Below are positions 33,435 to 41,173 of a stretch of 64,000 nt of DNA, piece after piece. Origin of the DNA: Actinomycetota bacterium (GTDB taxonomy: Bacteria > Actinomycetota > Acidimicrobiia > Acidimicrobiales > Acidimicrobilacustridaceae); the NCBI GenBank assembly GCA_016185305.1, contig JACPNV010000039.1:1-64000 (forward strand). Direction: 5' to 3'. The number at the start of each line of letters is the position of its first letter. Positions within the stretch are counted from its first letter, which is position 1. The notes beneath the pieces were generated by a model, which saw only the letters and a list, made by a program, of their open reading frames with translations, was not told the DNA's origin and ran no database searches. The translations under genes and the position numbers were made by a program.

Positions 33435-35630
33435 CTAGCGCAGCACGACGAGCGCGTCGAGCGCGACCGCGCCCTTGCCCTTCGGGCGCACGACGAGGGG
33501 GTTGATGTCGAGCTCCGCGATGGCGTCGGCGTTGTCGAGGGCGAGCCGTTGCACCTTCAGGATCGTGTCGACCAGCGCCTTCACGTCGGCGGGCTCGTGG
33601 CCGCGTGTCCCCTCGAGCAGCGCGAACCCCTGCACCTCGCGCACCATGCGCTCGGCTTCGGCGCGGTCGAACGGCGGCACCCGGAACGCCACGTCGCCGA
33701 GCACTTCGACGAACACGCCGCCCAGCCCGAACATCACGATCGGGCCGAACAGATCGTCGGTCGACACGCCGACCACGCACTCGACCCCGCCAGAGATCTG
33801 CTCGCAGACGAGCACGCCTTCTACGCGGGCACGCCGGTCGGCCTTCTCGGCCGCCGCGAGCAGCTCGTTGTACGACCGCCGGACCTCGGTTGCGGTGTTC
33901 ACACCGACTCGCACCAAGCCGGCGTCGCTCTTGTGCAGCAGATCGGGCGACGCGACCTTCAACACGACGGGATAGCCGAGGGCACCGGCCGCCTTTGCCG
34001 CCTCGGTCGCCGAGGTGGCCAGCACGTCGTTCGTCGTGCGGATGCCGTAGGCCCGCAGCAGCTCCTTCGACGAGTGCTCGCTCAACGCCTTCGGCGACTC
34101 GCCCTCGTCGTTCGCGAGCAGCGGCTGCACCTTGCGCCGCGCCGGCGACGCCTTCGTGGGCATGGTGGCGAACGGTGACGAGTACCGCGCCTGGAAGTCC
34201 CAGTAGTCCACGTAGGCCTTGGCCGCCTGCACGCAGTTGTGGAAGGTGCGGAAGGTGACGAGCTTGCGTGACGTCAACAAGATGTCGGTGTAGGCAGGGT
34301 CAGCGGTGTCGGGCGATCCCCAGATCACGAAGATCGGCTTGTCGGTCGTCTCCGCCACCGCGGCGAGGTCGGTGGCCAGCGGCCGGCTCATCGACGCCAG
34401 TGCGCCCGTGATCGGGCAGATGATGATGTCGACATCGGGGTCGGCGACGAGCCGATCGAGGATCTTCCTCCCTCGCTCGTCGGTGCACGGCGGCCCGCCG
34501 TTGTCGACGGGGTTCGACACCCGGAGGTAGGGCGGGATCCATTGGTGGAGTGCCTCTTGGGTCTTGGCCGACAGCTCGGGCAGGTGCAGTCCCGCGGCCG
34601 CACACAGGTCGGCCATGTGCGCGCCGGTGCCGCCCGAGATCGCGTAGATGCAGAACCTCGGGGGCATGGCCGCGCTCTTCGGTGCCGCGCTCTTCGGTGG
34701 CTTGGTGCGGGCGAACGTGGCGGCGACATCGGTGAGCTCGTCGAGCCCGTCGACGCGCGTGATGCCGTACTGGCCGAACACCGCGTCGACCACCTTGTCG
34801 GACCCGGTGAGGTGGCCGGTGTGCGACTTGGCCATCGACTCGCCCTCGGCGGTGCGGCCGACCTTCACCATGACGATGGGTGTCTTGGCTTGCGCGGCCC
34901 GGTCGGCCGCCAGCATCAGCGACCGGCCGTCCTTGAAGCCCTCGATGTAGGCGGCGACGGCGCCGGTGCCGTCGAGGCTGGCGAAGTAGGCGGCGAAGTC
35001 GGCGAACTCCAGGTCGGCCTCGTTGCCGGTCGGTGCCCAGTGCGAGAGGCGTACGCCGAAGCCCTGGGCCTGGAACACCGGCCGACCCTGATGTCCCGAC
35101 TGGGTGATGAGCGCGATCGCCTTGCCGTCGATGTCGTCGCGGAACGTCTCGAACGCGTTGAGGTTGGTGTTCGGGCCGAGGAGGTGCGTCTCGCCGGTCG
35201 CGATGAGCTTCTCGAGCCGGTCCTGCAACGCTTCACCCTCGGCCCCGACCTCTGCGAATCCAGCCGAGAAGATCACCGCGTACCTCGGCTTGCGCTCGAC
35301 CACCGTCTCGAACATCCCGACCGCGTCACCGACGAGGATCACGGCGAGGTCGAGCTCGCCGTCGATGTCGAGGATCGAGTCCGCGCACCGAACCCCGTCG
35401 ACCTCGTCGTAGTTCGGGTGGACCGGGATGACGGCGGCGCCGGCGCGGTCGCCCCAGGCCTTGATCTTGCGCCACATGTTGGTGTTCGGCTTGCGTTCGG
35501 AGGCTGACGCGCCGATGACGGCGACGGTGCGGGGGTGGAAGAAGCGGTCGAGTTCGAGGTGTCGGAGCTGCAGCGGGCGCCCGGTGCAGTCGAGGCGGCT
35601 GCTGTCGAGGCGTTCGGTGGGAGTCGGCAT
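33435..35630 (-). CDS. ADP-forming-type acyl-CoA synthetase (CoA-binding + ATP-grasp)
   Basis: A 731-residue fused enzyme. The N-terminal CoA-binding domain (FFHPRTVAVIGASASERKPNTN) is followed by two succinyl-CoA-ligase-like domains with the phosphohistidine loop KSHTGHLTGSDKVVDAVF. The C-terminal ATP-grasp domain includes SSKELLRAYGIRTTNDVLATS, GYPVVLKVASPDLLHKSDAG and GVECVVGVSTDDLFGP. It forms acyl-CoA from acid, CoA and ATP with ADP release. First gene of an operon with Ltp2-like and DUF35 genes, so it may activate a steroid-derived acid. A TAGACT -10 lies 7 nt before ATG 35630 (leaderless) with a class A operator directly upstream. Confidence 0.87.
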   Translation of the reverse strand: MPTPTERLDSSRLDCTGRPLQLRHLELDRFFHPRTVAVIGASASERKPNTNMWRKIKAWGDRAGAAVIPVHPNYDEVDGVRCADSILDIDGELDLAVILVGDAVGMFETVVERKPRYAVIFSAGFAEVGAEGEALQDRLEKLIATGETHLLGPNTNLNAFETFRDDIDGKAIALITQSGHQGRPVFQAQGFGVRLSHWAPTGNEADLEFADFAAYFASLDGTGAVAAYIEGFKDGRSLMLAADRAAQAKTPIVMVKVGRTAEGESMAKSHTGHLTGSDKVVDAVFGQYGITRVDGLDELTDVAATFARTKPPKSAAPKSAAMPPRFCIYAISGGTGAHMADLCAAAGLHLPELSAKTQEALHQWIPPYLRVSNPVDNGGPPCTDERGRKILDRLVADPDVDIIICPITGALASMSRPLATDLAAVAETTDKPIFVIWGSPDTADPAYTDILLTSRKLVTFRTFHNCVQAAKAYVDYWDFQARYSSPFATMPTKASPARRKVQPLLANDEGESPKALSEHSSKELLRAYGIRTTNDVLATSATEAAKAAGALGYPVVLKVASPDLLHKSDAGLVRVGVNTATEVRRSYNELLAAAEKADRRARVEGVLVCEQISGGVECVVGVSTDDLFGPIVMFGLGGVFVEVLGDVAFRVPPFDRAEAERMVREVQGFALLEGTRGHEPADVKALVDTILKVQRLALDNADAIAELDINPLVVRPKGKGAVALDALVVLR

Positions 35631-35637
35631 CGGCCGG

Positions 35638-35643
35638 AGTCTA
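35638..35643 (-). promoter_or_regulatory. -10 TAGACT, 7-nt spacer to ATG 35630 (leaderless promoter)
   Basis: Read on the minus strand, TAGACT is followed by CCGGCCG and the ATG of the synthetase. The class A operator starts 4 bases upstream of this hexamer, where a bound repressor would block RNA polymerase. Confidence 0.55.
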
Positions 35644-35646
35644 ACC

Positions 35647-35660
35647 TGACACAGGCGTCA
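35647..35660. promoter_or_regulatory. Class A operator TGACAC-AGG-CGTCA
   Basis: TGACACAGGCGTCA preceded by AGTCTAACC. The 15-bp block AGTCTAACCTGACAC is repeated exactly at 41165-41179. It lies between the synthetase operon (start 35630, minus) and the zinc-ribbon protein (start 35724, plus). Confidence 0.7.
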
Positions 35661-35723
35661 GCTTTCCCGGTGGGCCAGACTGTGTCCCTCGACCCAACGG
35701 TGCCGACGAGAACGAGGTGATGG

Positions 35724-36695
35724 ATGGCTGGTGTCGTGTGCCCCAAGTGCGGAGCCGAGGTGCAACCCGACTGGGACTGGTGCCGCGCGTGCGGGTTCGA
35801 TCCCGAGGGCAGGCGCACAGAGGACGCGGCGCCGGCCGATGCACCGTTCGCCGCGCCTGGCAGTGATGCTGGAGCTGCACCGACGGCGCCCGGCCCGGCG
35901 CCGGCCGGCACCCTGGGCGCCCCGCCCGGCTACGGACCGCCACCCGGCTACGGACCGCCACCCGGCTACGGACCGCCACCCGGCTACGGACCGCCACCCG
36001 GCTATGGCGTGCCGCCGGGCTACGCGGCGCCGCCGGGCTACGGCCCGCCACCCGGCTATGGCGTACCGGGGCCGCCACCGTCCAACACCGGCAAGGTCGT
36101 CGGCATCGTCGTCGCCGTCGTCTTGCTGCTGGCGTGCCTGCCGGGCACCGCGATCCTCGCCGTCACCTTCCTTGGCACGCAGGCCAGCTCGAAGTTCAGC
36201 TCGGTCGGCTCCGCCATCACCGACGACGGCGTAGGTCTGCCCACCACGACGACGTGGCAGAAGACGACGTCGAGCGACGGCGCGGTCTCGTTCCAGATGC
36301 CCGGCACGCCGAGGAAGACGACGCGCCAGCAACAGGTGCAGACCGGCGTGTCCATCGACGTGACGGTGTACGAGCTCGCCAGCAGCTCGACCACTTACTT
36401 CGTGGGGTCCTACGAGCTGCCGCCAGGCGTGGCGTTGCCGGGTGACCCCGGGCCCGTGCTCGAGCTCGAGCTCCAATCGGTGGTGGGCAGCATGGGTGGG
36501 ACCGCCGGCCGGATGGATCCATCGCCATTTCGCGGCAACCCGACTCGCCAGCTCGACTTCACCCTCGGCTCGCAGCGGGGCAGGTGCCTGGCTTTCGTCA
36601 CGAACGGCGGCCGCGTCACCGACGCGTGCTATGTCGCCCGCTCCTTCGACGAGGGCACCTACAAGCGATTCGTCGACAGCCTCAACGTCACCTGA
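35724..36695 (+). CDS. Zinc-ribbon, Pro/Gly/Tyr-repeat, single-TM protein
   Basis: A 323-residue protein. An N-terminal zinc ribbon (CPKCGAEVQPDWDWCRACG) is followed by a linker with repeated GPPPGY hexapeptides (residues about 67-113), a membrane span (VVGIVVAVVLLLACLPGTAILAV, about 128-150) and an extracytoplasmic domain of about 160 residues with two Cys late (RCLAF, DACYV) that could form a disulfide. The architecture resembles actinobacterial envelope proteins sensing or binding at the membrane. The 18-bp DNA repeat behind GPPPGY can vary in copy number. Function unknown. Confidence 0.8.
   Translation: MAGVVCPKCGAEVQPDWDWCRACGFDPEGRRTEDAAPADAPFAAPGSDAGAAPTAPGPAPAGTLGAPPGYGPPPGYGPPPGYGPPPGYGPPPGYGVPPGYAAPPGYGPPPGYGVPGPPPSNTGKVVGIVVAVVLLLACLPGTAILAVTFLGTQASSKFSSVGSAITDDGVGLPTTTTWQKTTSSDGAVSFQMPGTPRKTTRQQQVQTGVSIDVTVYELASSSTTYFVGSYELPPGVALPGDPGPVLELELQSVVGSMGGTAGRMDPSPFRGNPTRQLDFTLGSQRGRCLAFVTNGGRVTDACYVARSFDEGTYKRFVDSLNVT
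35927..36000 (+). repeat. In-frame 18-bp repeats encoding GPPPGY
   Basis: Four near-identical copies of GGACCGCCACCCGGCTAC follow one another, with degenerate copies continuing to about 36060. They encode the flexible Pro/Gly/Tyr linker between zinc ribbon and membrane span. Confidence 0.8.
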
Positions 36696-36740
36696 AGCCG
36701 GGCGTGCCGAGTCGTCCGTCCGTCGGCCGGCGGCCTAACC

Positions 36741-36754
36741 TGACACGAACGTCA
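36741..36754. promoter_or_regulatory. Class A operator TGACAC-GAA-CGTCA
   Basis: CTAACC precedes and GATTT follows the 14-bp core, which is identical to the site at 17121-17134. It lies 20 bp before the thiolase start GTG 36774 and covers the presumed transcription start. Confidence 0.7.
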
Positions 36755-36773
36755 GATTTGAGAGGAGCCCGCC

Positions 36774-38003
36774 GTGGCCGTCCGAGACGCCGTCATCGTC
36801 GACACCCTGCGCACCCCGATCGGTCGCCGCAACGGCCAGCTCGCTACGTGGCACCCCACCGATCTGCTCGCCCATGCGCTCGGTGCTCTGGTCGAGCGCA
36901 CGGGCGTCGACCCCGAGCGCATCGACGACGTCATCGGCGGTTGCATCACCCAAACCGGCGAGCAGGGGTGCAACGTGACGCGCAACGCGTGGGTGGCCGG
37001 CGGTTTGCCGCAGTCGGTTTCGGCCACGACGGTCGACCGGCAGTGCGGGTCGTCCCAGCAAGCCGTCCACTTCGCGGCCCAAGGCGTCCTCAGCGGTTGT
37101 TATGACCTCGCCATCGCGTGTGGCGTCGAGTCGATGACCCGCGCCCCTATGGCATCCAACGCCATGAGCAAACCGGTGACGATCGGGAAGGGCGACGGCA
37201 CCTTCGAGATCGGCGGCACCGGCCCGTTCTCTCCCGGCTTCCTCGACGCGTGCAACGGCCAACTCATGACGCAGTTCGAGGTCGCGCAGATCCTCGCCGA
37301 CAAGCACGGGATCGATCGCGAGGCCATGGACGAGTTCTCGGCCCGCAGCCACCAGCGGGCGCACGCCAGCAGCACGAGCGGGCACTTCGCCAAGGAGATC
37401 GTGGCCGTGCCGCTGAAGCGGGCCGACGGCACCGAGACCGGCGAGCTGATGACGGCCGACGAAGGCATCCGGCCCGACACCACGATCGAGCGCCTTGCGC
37501 AACTGTCGAGCGCGGCGTCGTGGGACCCGACCCTCGCGCCCGCCATCACCGCCGGCAACTCGTCGCAGGTGAGCGACGGGGCGGCGGCCATGCTCGTCGC
37601 CGACGCCGGCGTCGCCGAGAAGCTGGGTCTTCCTGTCCGGGCCCGTATCAAGCACATGGTGGTCGGCGCGGACGACGCGGTCCTCGTGCTCAGCGCGCCC
37701 AACCCGGTCACGCGCAAGCTCCTCGCCCGCACCGGGCTGAAGATCGACGACTTCGATGCGATGGAGTGCAACGAGGCGTTCGCCGCCGTCGCGCTCATCT
37801 GGGCGCAGGAGTTCGAGCCCGATCCTGAGCGCTACAACCCGCGCGGCGGGGCGATCGCCATCGGTCATCCCCTCGGCGCGAGTGGCGTCCGCATCATGAC
37901 GACACTGCTCAACCACCTCGAAGCCACTGGGGGGAGGCTTGGCTTCCAGACCATGTGCGAGGGCGGCGGCCAAGCGAACGCCACCGTCATCGAGGTAGTT
38001 TGA
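36774..38003 (+). CDS. Acetyl-CoA acyltransferase (thiolase, FadA5/FadA6-like)
   Basis: A 409-residue degradative thiolase cleaving 3-ketoacyl-CoA with CoA. Nucleophile Cys91 (TTVDRQCGSSQQA), His365 (IAIGHPLGASG) and Cys395 (TMCEGGGQAN) are all present. The covering loop and ending resemble mycobacterial steroid thiolases FadA5 and FadA6. I cannot decide between them. Start GTG 36774 has AGGAG 8 nt upstream. The class A operator just upstream puts it in the same regulon as the synthetase operon. A zinc-ribbon/TM protein gene follows after 4 nt. Confidence 0.9.
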   Translation: MAVRDAVIVDTLRTPIGRRNGQLATWHPTDLLAHALGALVERTGVDPERIDDVIGGCITQTGEQGCNVTRNAWVAGGLPQSVSATTVDRQCGSSQQAVHFAAQGVLSGCYDLAIACGVESMTRAPMASNAMSKPVTIGKGDGTFEIGGTGPFSPGFLDACNGQLMTQFEVAQILADKHGIDREAMDEFSARSHQRAHASSTSGHFAKEIVAVPLKRADGTETGELMTADEGIRPDTTIERLAQLSSAASWDPTLAPAITAGNSSQVSDGAAAMLVADAGVAEKLGLPVRARIKHMVVGADDAVLVLSAPNPVTRKLLARTGLKIDDFDAMECNEAFAAVALIWAQEFEPDPERYNPRGGAIAIGHPLGASGVRIMTTLLNHLEATGGRLGFQTMCEGGGQANATVIEVV

Positions 38004-38007
38004 GCGG

Positions 38008-38301
38008 GTGCTGGTCTGCCCACGCTGCCGAGGATTGGTCGAGCCAGGGTCGCCCCTGTGCCCGACCTGTGCCTATGACCCGCACACCGGCGACACCGCG
38101 CTCAACCCGCCCCGGACCGAGACGGGAGACGCCGAGCCGAGCACCTTGTCGGTGGTCGTCTCCGGGCTGAGCATGCTGCTCGCCATCGGCCTGGTGGTGT
38201 TCGCGGCGGTCTACGCGTTCAACTCCATCGTCGTCGAGCGGCCAGCGACGACGCGGACCTTCGCGACCGAGAGCAACGGCTCGCCGACCACCACCCGCTG
38301 A
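38008..38301 (+). CDS. Small zinc-ribbon, single-TM protein
   Basis: A 97-residue protein with an N-terminal zinc ribbon (CPRCRGLVEPGSPLCPTC), a short linker, a membrane span (VVVSGLSMLLAIGLVVFAAVYAF) and a Thr/Ser-rich tail. Start GTG 38008 lies 4 nt after the thiolase stop, so it is co-transcribed with it. Its architecture is a reduced version of the protein at 35724-36695. Function unknown. Confidence 0.7.
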   Translation: MLVCPRCRGLVEPGSPLCPTCAYDPHTGDTALNPPRTETGDAEPSTLSVVVSGLSMLLAIGLVVFAAVYAFNSIVVERPATTRTFATESNGSPTTTR

Positions 38302-38317
38302 CGGCCGACCAGACCAA

Positions 38318-38432
38318 CTGGGCCGGCGGGCGCGCCGGAACCGGCGCGTTGGGCGGCCCGGTTGGGGGGGTGCGGCGCAACTGGGCCGGCGGGCGCGCCG
38401 GAACCGGCGCGTTGGGCGGCCCGGTTGGGGGG
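38318..38432. repeat. Two tandem copies of the dispersed GC-rich repeat
   Basis: Two near-identical units 63 bp apart (38315-38370 and 38378-38432) contain CTGGGCCGGCGGGCGCGCC and the perfect inverted core CGCGCCGG-AA-CCGGCGCG. They lie between convergent genes (stops at 38301 and 38448). Homologous single copies are at 8170 and 13359. Confidence 0.75.
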
Positions 38433-38447
38433 TGCGGTCGGGTGGGT

Positions 38448-39680
38448 TCAGTTGCGGGGCAGGTTGATCGCTCGGTCGGCGATGATGTTCTTCTGCACCT
38501 CGGTCGTGCCCGCCCCGATCGACGTGTAGCGCTGGAAGACATAGAGCCGGTTCCACGCGCCGCCGTCCACCGCGTCGGGGCCGCCTTTGGCGAGCATGCC
38601 GAGCGGGCCGAGGAGGTCGACCGCCAGCTCAGCCAGCGTCTGGGCGAGGTGGCTCCACTGCAGCTTGGCGATCTGCACCTCGGGCCACTTCTTCTGGTTC
38701 TTGAGGATCTTCGAGAGCGCTCGGTAGTTGAGGAGCTTCGTGTACTCGATCTCGGTGTGGGCGCGAGCGATGCGCTCGCGGATCTCGGGATCGTCGAGCG
38801 CGGCGGGGTTGACCGCCTTGGCGAGATTGATCATGGCGTCGAGGTCGGAACGCATGCCGATGGCGAGCGACGCCGTGCCGACGCGCTCGTTCTCTAGCGT
38901 GCCCATGGCGACCTTCCAGCCCTCGCCCTCGCCACCGAGCCGGTAGCTCACCGGCACCCGGGCACCGTCGAAGAACACCTCGCAGAACATCTCCTCGCCG
39001 GCGATGTCTCGTATCGGCCGGATCTCGACGCCGGGCACCTCGAGATCGACGATCAGCGCCGTGATTCCGTCGTGCTTGCGTTTCTCGGCGATCGCATCGG
39101 CGTCGGTGCGGACGAGGAACAGGCCCCACTTGGCGATGTGCGCGGACGAGATGAACGTCTTTTGCCCGTCGAGCACGTAGTCGTCGCCGTCGCGGATGGC
39201 AACCGTGCGAAGGTTGGCGAGGTCGCTCCCCGCTTGGGGCTCGGTGAAGCCCTGGCACCAGTGATCGACGGCGTCGAGGATGTTGGGTACCCAACGGTTC
39301 TTCTGCTCGTCGGTGCCCCAACGGATGATCATCGGGCCGATCTGCCACAGGCCGTTGGCGTTGAAGATGCCCGGCGTGCGGTAGCGCGCCATGGTCTCGG
39401 CGTAAATGACCGACTGGGTGACCGTCGCGGCGCGGCCGCCCCACTCGACGGGCCAGTTGTACGCCGCCCACCGGCCCTCGTTGAGCTTGCGCTGCCAGGC
39501 TCGGCGGCGCTCCATCGAACCCATGATGCCGCCGCTGCCCGCCCCGGCGATGTCGTCTCCATCTTCCGCGTCGGGGTCGCTGGTGGCCCACTCGGCCAGG
39601 AACTTCGGGAGGTTCTCGTCGAGCCATGCCGTCAGCTCGTCGCGGAACGTTTCGTCCTCGACCGAGTACGAGAAGTCCAT
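38448..39680 (-). CDS. Acyl-CoA dehydrogenase
   Basis: A 410-residue acyl-CoA dehydrogenase with FTEPQAGSDLANLRT and QKTFISSAHIAKWGLFLVRT (FAD and substrate loops) and C-terminal YTSIGAGTTEVQKNIIADRAINLPR (FAD adenine binding). The insert GDDIAGAGSGGIMGS near residue 45 is a Gly/Asp-rich loop. Start ATG 39680 is preferred: -10 TAGTCT ends 7 nt upstream, giving a leaderless transcript. It may form a heteromer with the subunit at 41303-42403, from which a low-GC insert now separates it. That pairing is inferred. Confidence 0.88.
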   Translation of the reverse strand: MDFSYSVEDETFRDELTAWLDENLPKFLAEWATSDPDAEDGDDIAGAGSGGIMGSMERRRAWQRKLNEGRWAAYNWPVEWGGRAATVTQSVIYAETMARYRTPGIFNANGLWQIGPMIIRWGTDEQKNRWVPNILDAVDHWCQGFTEPQAGSDLANLRTVAIRDGDDYVLDGQKTFISSAHIAKWGLFLVRTDADAIAEKRKHDGITALIVDLEVPGVEIRPIRDIAGEEMFCEVFFDGARVPVSYRLGGEGEGWKVAMGTLENERVGTASLAIGMRSDLDAMINLAKAVNPAALDDPEIRERIARAHTEIEYTKLLNYRALSKILKNQKKWPEVQIAKLQWSHLAQTLAELAVDLLGPLGMLAKGGPDAVDGGAWNRLYVFQRYTSIGAGTTEVQKNIIADRAINLPRN

Positions 39681-39687
39681 GCGGGTG

Positions 39688-39693
39688 AGACTA
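39688..39693 (-). promoter_or_regulatory. -10 TAGTCT, 7-nt spacer to ATG 39680 (leaderless promoter)
   Basis: On the minus strand TAGTCT is followed by seven bases and the start codon. Unlike the equivalent promoter at 35638 no operator half-site lies directly upstream, which is where the low-GC insert begins. Confidence 0.45.
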
Positions 39694-39774
39694 CCTCGCC
39701 CCACCGGTCGATGTTGAAGCCGGTGCCACTCGCAAGACGCGGGATTCATTCACATCTCGAGTACCCAGTCAGTG

Positions 39775-40464
39775 TCAATTGGTGTCTATACCGTCCAGAT
39801 CATCACCGATTGATGCAAGATCCGCGGTCAAACCGGCGGACGATTCCGCCCATCGAGGCTGGCCAGGCTTCGAGTTGGCCAGCTCTGCTGATCCTGAGGG
39901 CGCAGGTGGGTTCACCGGGCTGTCAAGGTAGAGCGTGACTTGATAATCCTTGGACGATCGCGCGTACGTGCGCGTCGAGTTGCCGCCCGTCACGAACTGA
40001 CCCGCAGGCGTTTGGTTCATCTGCGTCGGAAAGAAGGTGCCGACAGACAGCCGAGCCGTGATCCCGCGCTCGGTCGTCAGGCCAACCTCGACATACCAGT
40101 CTCTGCCGTCAGATTGATCAATCGCAGATGTGATGGTGTAGTTCGGCAGCAGCCTCTTGGCGGCGACCGCTAGCGCATCAGTTCGAGCCGATCTGGCTCG
40201 TGTCGCGAGCTTTGGCATCTCGGGACGCGGTGGTAGCCCGAGATTCTCTTGTGACCCATCGACAGGGACGACCGACATCGAGGGGACGGGTGGAGCAGTG
40301 CTCGGGCTAGCGCTAGCCGAGGGCGCTGGCTGGGTGGGCGTGACTGGCCGTGACGCCTGCTCGACGGCACTGGACCGGCTGCGACCAGCAACGAGGAGCA
40401 CACTCGCAGCCAGGATGGCCATGACTCCAAATCCGACAATCCATACAACTCGACTGTGGTGCAT
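39775..40464 (-). CDS. Membrane-anchored secreted protein of unknown function
   Basis: A 229-residue protein with an N-terminal membrane or signal segment (VVWIVGFGVMAILAASVLLVAG), a Pro/Ser/Thr-rich linker of about 40 residues and a C-terminal domain of about 130 residues (ALAVAAKRLLPNYTITSAI...GRDWYVEVGLTTERG). AGGGG lies 8 nt before ATG 40464. Base composition is clearly lower in GC than its neighbours and codon choice is relaxed, which together with the next gene marks an inserted segment. No family assigned. Confidence 0.7.
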   Translation of the reverse strand: MHHSRVVWIVGFGVMAILAASVLLVAGRSRSSAVEQASRPVTPTQPAPSASASPSTAPPVPSMSVVPVDGSQENLGLPPRPEMPKLATRARSARTDALAVAAKRLLPNYTITSAIDQSDGRDWYVEVGLTTERGITARLSVGTFFPTQMNQTPAGQFVTGGNSTRTYARSSKDYQVTLYLDSPVNPPAPSGSAELANSKPGQPRWAESSAGLTADLASIGDDLDGIDTN

Positions 40465-40476
40465 TTCTAAACCCCT

Positions 40477-41034
40477 TTAACAGCTTGCAACGTAGGTAGC
40501 GAGCCAATTCATACAGCGACCTGACGGATCGATCACGCCCCATGGCTGAGAGACGTATCCAACCTGGCCAAGGTAGCCGATGTATGACGCCGTGCCAAGA
40601 ACTACGTAATACTGGCAATAGGGGCCAAAGTACCCGTTCGGGAAACACCCTCCACTGTGTTGATTGATCTGGAACTGAATCTTTCCCCACGTATCGGCCC
40701 CGACTGTCCCATCAACGAACAGACCATTCCAAAACTGGAACTGGCCGACCGCATTCTTTGTGTTGGGGCCGAAGATCTTGTCCCAAGTACCTGGGTTGTA
40801 GCTATTGAGGATGAGGAAAGCCTGGACACCGCTAGTCAACTCTGAACTCGCGCTTGTCCAGGTACCAACCCAGCACAAATTTCCCCATGAGGTCCCGATG
40901 GCGTAAAGACCTGTCGCGATCGTGTCGCAGCCAGCGGGATTGCCAGCCGGGAAGGCGTAGGCAGGTGACGCCGTTGGCACCAGAAGCAACGTTGCCGTCG
41001 CCGCGGCAGCGATGAACCTGCGTGTACGCTTCAT
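40477..41034 (-). CDS. Secreted protein with peptidoglycan-binding-like domain
   Basis: A 185-residue protein. Residues 1-27 are a signal peptide (RFIAAAATATLLLVPTASPAYA). The middle part reads VQAFLILNSYNPG...FGPNTKNAVGQFQFWNGLFVDGTVGADTWGKIQ, the pattern of PG_binding_1 domains (GxxT..AV..FQ...GL..DG..G..TW). The C-terminal half is rich in Tyr, Gly and Cys, with several likely disulfides. Low GC content like its downstream neighbour, with which it forms an operon (12 nt apart). Possibly a cell-wall-associated or exported effector. Role not established. Confidence 0.75.
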   Translation of the reverse strand: MKRTRRFIAAAATATLLLVPTASPAYAFPAGNPAGCDTIATGLYAIGTSWGNLCWVGTWTSASSELTSGVQAFLILNSYNPGTWDKIFGPNTKNAVGQFQFWNGLFVDGTVGADTWGKIQFQINQHSGGCFPNGYFGPYCQYYVVLGTASYIGYLGQVGYVSQPWGVIDPSGRCMNWLATYVASC

Positions 41035-41082
41035 GATGCCGGAACGTTATCAGGAGTGGATGGGGACGTCAATACTCCCTTG

Positions 41083-41107
41083 TTGACGCATGTTCGATGC
41101 GTGTCAA
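41083..41107. other. Inverted repeat TTGACGCAT / ATGCGTGTCAA
   Basis: Arms with a 2-nt bulge and 5-nt loop, in the non-coding strip between the low-GC genes (start 41034) and the class A operator at 41174. It could be a hairpin or an operator. It is near the right border of the low-GC segment. Confidence 0.4.
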
Positions 41108-41173
41108 ACCGCTATACCCCGCTTGGTGAACGACCCCGCGCCGCGTCTCGCAAAGCGTCCGACCAGTCTAACC

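Noticed and set aside
38315-38432. Two 56-bp repeats as a short CRISPR array
   Set aside because: Only two units with a 7-bp gap, strongly GC-rich, and related to single intergenic copies elsewhere; no cas genes in the window.
39775-41034. Calling the low-GC segment a prophage or IS element
   Set aside because: No transposase, integrase, terminal inverted repeats or att-like sites are visible; only a weak 7-bp direct repeat flanks it.
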